A model generated the notes under the pieces. The model saw only the letters and a program-made list of their open reading frames with translations, ran no database searches and was not told where the DNA came from. This document shows positions 32,537-36,676 of a stretch of DNA of 36,676 bases, in pieces. A program made the position numbers and the translations under genes. Within the stretch, counting starts at the first letter, position 1, and every line of letters starts with the position of its first letter. This stretch comes from CAYYJM01 sp964471755 (GTDB taxonomy: Bacteria; Planctomycetota; Planctomycetia; Gemmatales; Gemmataceae). The DNA lies in the NCBI GenBank assembly GCA_964471755.1, contig CAYYJM010000027.1, positions 1 through 36,676 on the forward strand, read 5' to 3'.

Positions 32537-33657
32537 TGCCCCCCGTTTCCTACCATTCAGGCCAGTTTCCCCCGACCTCATTCGACTGGCCGCAATTGAT
32601 TCCGTTAATCGGCCCAGCCAATGCGGCGCTCGCTCGCTACGACGGGTTGTTAACGGCAATCCCGAACGCCGCCGTCTTGCTTTCTCCGCTCACGACGCAG
32701 GAAGCCGTTCTGTCGTCTCGGATCGAAGGCACCCAGGCGACGATGGGGGAAGTGCTGGAGTACGAAGCCGCCGGTTCTGGTGACTCGCTTGACCCAACGA
32801 AGCGCGAAGACATCGAAGAGGTTCTGAACTACAGAACAGCCATGCGGCAGGCGGTTGACGAGATGCGGCGGTTGCCTCTTTGCAATCGCCTCGTCAAGAG
32901 CGTGCATGATACGCTCCTGTCCGGCGTGCGCGGCCATGATAAGGCACGCGGTCAGTTCCGCACCATTCAGAACTATATCGGCGTGTACGGACGGCCTATT
33001 GAAGACGCCCGCTTCATCCCGATCACCCCCGAAGATCTTCCAGACGGCATGGTACGATGGGAAAGGTATTTGCATGAGACGACTGCTGACGTGCTGATGC
33101 AACTGGCGGTTGTTCACGCGGAGTTCGAGTCCCTGCATCCGTTCCTCGACGGCAACGGTCGAATCGGGCGGATGCTCATCCCACTGTACCTGTTCGACCG
33201 GAAACTGTTACAATCACCCATGTTCTACCTGAGCGAGTTTTTGGAAGCAAACCGCCAGGAGTATTACGACCGCCTGCTGGCCGTGTCCCGTGACGGTGAC
33301 TGGACGGGGTGGTGCCGATTCTTCCTCCAGGCGTTGCAACGGCAAGCGACTCAGAACGAGTCCAAGGCTCGGAAGATCCTCGAACTCTATCAACGCAAAA
33401 AGGACTGGATTGTCGAGAAGACCCACTCGCACCACGCAATCCACGCCCTGGATTTCTTGTTCAGCACGCCGATCTTCAAGTCGCCGGACTTCATCGATCA
33501 GTCGAAGATTCCCGATGCGACTGCTCGCCGGATCCTGACCCTGATCTCAGGCGAAGATGGGTTGCTCAAGACCGTCCGCGAGAGCACCGGGCGGCGGCCT
33601 GCGGTGTACGCCTTCACTGAGCTTTTGAACATCGCAGAGGGGCGCGATGTCTTTTGA
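32536..33657 (+). CDS. Fic-family protein with N-terminal inhibitory motif
   Basis: A 373-residue Fic protein, predicted to transfer AMP (or a related group) to a target protein hydroxyl. The catalytic motif HPFLDGNGRIGR lies at residues 201-212 (H201, and an intact nucleotide-binding GNGR). The inhibitory helix motif S-x-x-x-E-G is at residues 60-65 (SSRIEG), so this is a class II Fic whose activity is restrained in cis. The C-terminal part looks like a winged helix (ARRILTLISGEDGLLKTVRESTG). It starts in the hsdS stop (TGATG), so the two are coupled. Fic genes recur in type I operons, but a role in restriction is not established. Confidence 0.92.
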   Translation: MPPVSYHSGQFPPTSFDWPQLIPLIGPANAALARYDGLLTAIPNAAVLLSPLTTQEAVLSSRIEGTQATMGEVLEYEAAGSGDSLDPTKREDIEEVLNYRTAMRQAVDEMRRLPLCNRLVKSVHDTLLSGVRGHDKARGQFRTIQNYIGVYGRPIEDARFIPITPEDLPDGMVRWERYLHETTADVLMQLAVVHAEFESLHPFLDGNGRIGRMLIPLYLFDRKLLQSPMFYLSEFLEANRQEYYDRLLAVSRDGDWTGWCRFFLQALQRQATQNESKARKILELYQRKKDWIVEKTHSHHAIHALDFLFSTPIFKSPDFIDQSKIPDATARRILTLISGEDGLLKTVRESTGRRPAVYAFTELLNIAEGRDVF

Positions 33658-33747
33658 CGCTCACCTGTGCGATGCAATCAGCGTTGACGCTCACGAATCG
33701 GAGAATCTGAGCGACAAGCCGGTTTGTGTCGCACAGGTGAGCGTCAA
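33654..33747. repeat. 19-bp perfect inverted repeat with a third half-copy, after fic
   Basis: TTGACGCTCACCTGTGCGA (33654-33672) and its exact reverse complement (33729-33747) flank a 56-base spacer. The left arm contains the fic stop codon (33655-33657). A further direct copy of TTGACGCTCAC is at 33684-33694. It fills much of the 218-base gap before the DUF4365 gene. It could be a termination or attenuation hairpin, an operator, or the ends of a small inserted element. Confidence 0.7.
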
Positions 33748-33875
33748 GCTCGTCATAATCAGATAAGTCCTTGTGAGTCAAGAAGTTGTGTTCGACTCCC
33801 TGTAGGAGACGACCTGACCGGATTCGCGTACCTTGCAGGAACTCTCACGCTGCTCTTGTGTCTGGAGAATAGCCC

Positions 33876-34409
33876 GTGCTGACGGAACAGAACATCGAAG
33901 CCGAACTGAGCTACGCCTACCTCCACGCCGTGGCGTCGAAGTCGGGCTTCGCTTGCGAGTACACCACCCGGCACATGGACTCCGTGGCTGTCGATGCCAT
34001 CGTGCGCGAGGAAGGGCGGTTCCTCGCCGCCGACTCGGTCCTCGGCTCGTTCGAAACCCACCTACAATTGAAGGCGACGTACCAGCGGCTCAAGGAGATC
34101 GACGGGCGGTGGTCGTTCAGTTTGCCGCTCCACCAGTACAACCGGCTGCGTGCGGCGAACATCCAGAACCCGCGTCTCCTCGTCGTGATGCAGCTTCCGG
34201 CCAACCCCGAGGAGTGGCTGCGTCACTCGGAGGAATCGCTCGTCGCCAGACAGTGTGCCTACTGGGTGAGCCTTCGTGGCGCACCGCCCAGCGACAATGA
34301 CAAGGAGCAGACGGTTTACGTCCCGCGTTCGCAACTGCTGTCGCCAGACAGCCTGACCGCCCTGATGACCCGGTTCTCTCGCCGGGAGGTGATTCCTTAT
34401 GCGTCGTGA
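33876..34409 (+). CDS. DUF4365 nuclease-like protein in the hsd operon
   Basis: A 177-residue protein with the DUF4365 pattern: E-x-E-L-S-Y-A-Y-L-H-A-V-A-S near the N-terminus, then SVAVDAIVRE and THLQLKATYQRL. The spacing of E10, D40 and Q64-x-K66 matches the PD-(D/E)XK nuclease core in its (E)-D-QxK form, so a nuclease function is plausible but unproven. The GTG start at 33876 has GGAG upstream. It begins 218 bases after fic and its stop overlaps the next start by 11 bases, so the two are translationally coupled. Confidence 0.72.
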   Translation: MLTEQNIEAELSYAYLHAVASKSGFACEYTTRHMDSVAVDAIVREEGRFLAADSVLGSFETHLQLKATYQRLKEIDGRWSFSLPLHQYNRLRAANIQNPRLLVVMQLPANPEEWLRHSEESLVARQCAYWVSLRGAPPSDNDKEQTVYVPRSQLLSPDSLTALMTRFSRREVIPYAS

Positions 34410-35574
34410 AATACTGCCTGCGAACCTGACCCGACAGGTCACGCCACGGGCCTTGAAGAACTACGCCGTCTCCCTGAACTGGAAGCCGGTGGAAGGTGTC
34501 AACGGCGACGTGGCCGTCTACCACCGCCCCGATTCCCGCGCCCATCAGGTGATCGTCCCCGAGGACACGACCTTCGCCGACTACGACGAGGCCGTCGCCG
34601 AGGCGGTGCGGAAGTTGGCCGAGTTCGAGCGGCGACCGGCGAGCGAGGTGCTGGAGCATCTGCTCCTGCCGCCCGCCGACGTGCTGCGGTTCCGCGAGGT
34701 CAGCCCCGACGCCGAGGCCGGCAATCTGCCGTTCGACCACGCGGTGCGGATGATCAACGGCACCCGCCGACTCCTGTTGTCGGCGGCTCACAGCGTTCTT
34801 GTCCCGCAGGCGTACCACCCCCGACTGTCTCGCAGCGAGGCGGAAGAGTTCGTCAACCGCTGCCGCCTCGGCCAGACCGAGCGGGGCAGTTTCGTGCTGA
34901 ACATCGCCTGCCCGCTCGAACTGCAACTGTCGTTGCCGGGCATGGAGGCCGAGCCGTTCACGCGCCGGGTGACGAGCCTCTTGATGCACTCGCTGGAAGC
35001 CCTGGGGCGGGCGGCAGACACGGCTCGGGCCGACGATTTGCTCGACCCGACGCGGAACCCCGGCGTGAGCGCGAACCTGTGCGAGTCGCTCCTCTTGCTT
35101 CGCCCGAGCGGAGATCGGGCCAGCCTGACTATCTCGGCGGCGTGGTCGCGGGCTTTGCTGCCCGAGTCGCGTGAGCCGTCGCGGCAAGTGGTGCTGCCCC
35201 AGGTTGTGTTCGAGGTGGCGGAAGCCGTGGCCCCTCGGCTGCGTACCGCCCCCACGCCCCGCCCGGCGCGGTTCCTGGGATTCGTTGACGTTCTCAGTGG
35301 CCAGCCGACCCGAGACGACCCGCGCCCGTCCGGGGAGGTGGACTTCACCCTGTTCGATGACGAACAGGGCGAGATCCGCGCGAGGGGTGTTCTGGATGCC
35401 GACGATTATGCGACGGCGGCGGCGGCTCATCTTGTGTCCGGCGTGGTCGCATTCAAGGCGACTCTGCGACGACTCCCCCGCGTCAGTCGCATCGATACCA
35501 TCACGGACTTCGAGCGGGTCGAGTTTGACGAGGAAGATAACGACATCAAAGATGCTGAAGCGCCAGCAAATTGA
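34399..35574 (+). CDS. Unknown 391-residue protein coupled to DUF4365
   Basis: I do not recognise this family. The ATG at 34399 lies inside the 3-prime end of the DUF4365 gene (11-base overlap), which implies co-translation and a shared complex or pathway. It is soluble, with no signal peptide or membrane helix. A central, conserved-looking region reads RRLLLSAAHSVLVPQAYHPR followed by LGQTERGSFVLNIACPLELQ. A C-terminal acidic tail (EFDEEDNDIKDAEAPAN) follows. It stands between DUF4365 and hsdR, separated from hsdR by 137 bases. A partner, antitoxin or sensor of the DUF4365 nuclease is possible; this is inference from position only. Confidence 0.7.
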   Translation: MRREILPANLTRQVTPRALKNYAVSLNWKPVEGVNGDVAVYHRPDSRAHQVIVPEDTTFADYDEAVAEAVRKLAEFERRPASEVLEHLLLPPADVLRFREVSPDAEAGNLPFDHAVRMINGTRRLLLSAAHSVLVPQAYHPRLSRSEAEEFVNRCRLGQTERGSFVLNIACPLELQLSLPGMEAEPFTRRVTSLLMHSLEALGRAADTARADDLLDPTRNPGVSANLCESLLLLRPSGDRASLTISAAWSRALLPESREPSRQVVLPQVVFEVAEAVAPRLRTAPTPRPARFLGFVDVLSGQPTRDDPRPSGEVDFTLFDDEQGEIRARGVLDADDYATAAAAHLVSGVVAFKATLRRLPRVSRIDTITDFERVEFDEEDNDIKDAEAPAN

Positions 35575-35711
35575 TGCGGGCAGCAGACGCCTGGCGCGAC
35601 CTTCGCCTGCCGGTCGATGCCGGGCCGAACGCACCTCCCGCTGACGGGGTCGTGACGGCTGACGAACGCTGAAACCGCCACAAGAATCTTCACCATGAGT
35701 GGGTTGCCGCC
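35575..35711. other. Intergenic gap before hsdR
   Basis: I see no gene, clear promoter or terminator in these 137 bases. The spacing is large for an operon, so hsdR may have its own start signal. Confidence 0.4.
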
Positions 35712-36676
35712 GTGTCCGACACCATCGCCGTCACCGAGTCCGTTGTCGAGGAAGCCGTTCTGACTCTGTTCCAGGGGCTGGGCTACGCCGTCCTTCATGG
35801 CCCCGCCATCGCCCCCGAGCAGCCCGCTTCCGAGCGGGCCACGTTCGGCGACGTGATCCTACTCGACCGCCTCCGCGCCGCCCTGGTACGGATCAACCCC
35901 CAAGTCCCAGCCGAAGCCCTCGATGAGGCTCTCCGCAAGGCCACCCGCGCCGAGACGCCGGGCCTGGAGGAGAACAACCGCCTCTTCCACAAGCTGCTCA
36001 CCGAGGGCATCGACGTGGAGTTCCGGCGGGCCGACACCTCCGTCGTCTCCGACAAGGTCTGGCTCATCGAGTGGGCCAGCCCCGACAACAACGACTGGCT
36101 CGTCGTCAACCAGTTCACCGTCTCCGAGGACCGCCAGTCGCGCCGCCCCGACATCGTCGTCTTCGTCAACGGCATCCCGCTCGCCGTCATCGAGTTGAAG
36201 TCGCCGACCGAAGAGAACGCCACCACCCGGACGGCCTTCAACCAGCTACAGACCTACAAGAAAGAGATCGGCAGCCTCTTCCGCACGAACGCCCTGCTCG
36301 TCGTGTCGGACGGCCTGGAGGCGCGGCTCGGCACCCTGACCGCCGACTGGGAACGGTTCATGCCCTGGCGGACCATCGACGGGCAGGCGGTGGCCGCGAA
36401 GGGGACGCCCGAGGTGGACACGCTCATCAAGGGCGTCTTCCACAAGCGGCGGCTGCTCGACCTGATCGCCAACTTCACCGTCTTCGAGGTGGTCGGCGCG
36501 AAGGTCACCAAGAAGCTCGCCGGCTACCACCAGTTCCACGCCGTCAACAAGGCCGTTCACTGCACCGTGGCCGCGTCCCAGCCCGAGGGCGACCGCCGCG
36601 TCGGCGTCGTCTGGCACACGCAGGGCAGCGGCAAGTCGCTGACGATGACCTTCTACAGCGGGAAGATCATCAAGCA
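35712..36676 (+). CDS. hsdR: Type I restriction enzyme R subunit (3-prime end outside window)
   Basis: The frame is open from a GTG at 35712 to the window edge (about 321 residues), so this is the N-terminal third of HsdR. The nuclease domain shows D147 (RRPDIVVFVNG) and E161-x-K163 (AVIELKSP), the PD-(D/E)XK core. The motor domain begins with Walker A QGSGKS (K308). HsdR translocates and cuts unmodified DNA with HsdM and HsdS. The GTG start has a weak ribosome site; an upstream ATG at 35695 is in another frame. The operon is thus hsdM-hsdS-fic-DUF4365-unknown-hsdR. Confidence 0.93.
   Translation, partial: MSDTIAVTESVVEEAVLTLFQGLGYAVLHGPAIAPEQPASERATFGDVILLDRLRAALVRINPQVPAEALDEALRKATRAETPGLEENNRLFHKLLTEGIDVEFRRADTSVVSDKVWLIEWASPDNNDWLVVNQFTVSEDRQSRRPDIVVFVNGIPLAVIELKSPTEENATTRTAFNQLQTYKKEIGSLFRTNALLVVSDGLEARLGTLTADWERFMPWRTIDGQAVAAKGTPEVDTLIKGVFHKRRLLDLIANFTVFEVVGAKVTKKLAGYHQFHAVNKAVHCTVAASQPEGDRRVGVVWHTQGSGKSLTMTFYSGKIIK

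Noticed and set aside
33785..33815. GTGTTCGACTCCC near the DUF4365 gene, resembling a tRNA 3-prime fragment or att site
   Set aside because: It does not match the tRNA-Sec 3-prime end and the flanking bases do not form a T stem.
34117..35634. A 505-codon minus-strand frame opposite the unknown gene in the hsd operon
   Set aside because: The plus-strand gene has operon position, overlap coupling and a normal composition; the antisense product has no motif.

Overview
The window is a high-GC, gene-dense bacterial stretch that reads like a planctomycete of the Gemmataceae type. This is inference from gene content: a Uma2 nuclease, FG-GAP/CRTAC1 and transglutaminase secreted proteins, a Hanks-type kinase with a C-terminal membrane anchor, a two-VWA-domain membrane protein and a degenerate subtilisin-like protein. 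I see no rRNA, CRISPR array or intact insertion sequence. There are two scaffold gaps (N runs at 27121-27130 and 27850-27871). No stretch longer than about 230 bases lacks a gene or a described element.

Region 1 (1-6862) is accessory. It holds a sialidase-like protein cut by the window start, a REP/BIME-like palindrome pair, an FAD monooxygenase, a DUF5648 protein, a HEAT-repeat protein, a small secreted protein, a fructokinase/Uma2 pair and a two-helix membrane protein. Region 2 (6902-16226, mostly minus strand) carries mnmE, a double-VWA protein and yidC as a block, then a metallophosphoesterase and a 919-residue protein that looks like an inactive S8 protease. Region 3 (16430-22116) has an SDR, a zinc-ribbon membrane protein, trpE, an outer-membrane beta-barrel candidate, a HAD hydrolase and, coupled to it, a protein with a voltage-sensor-like four-helix bundle, no pore and a C-terminal coiled coil. 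Region 4 (22288-28612) has a secreted transglutaminase coupled to a CRTAC1 protein, a Ser/Thr kinase, an HNH endonuclease with a structured leader, and a Nudix hydrolase.

Region 5 (28780 to the end) starts with a tRNA-Sec gene (anticodon UCA) with its own promoter. Directly beyond it are a truncated gene, an XRE regulator and a type I restriction-modification operon: hsdM, hsdS, fic, a DUF4365 nuclease-like gene, an unknown 391-residue gene overlapping it, and hsdR, which runs off the window. The island-like content, the truncated gene next to the tRNA, the more AT-rich hsdS/fic part and a long inverted repeat after fic suggest a mobile defence island beside selC. The most unusual items are the Hv1-like voltage-sensor protein and the DUF4365/unknown-protein pair inside the hsd operon.
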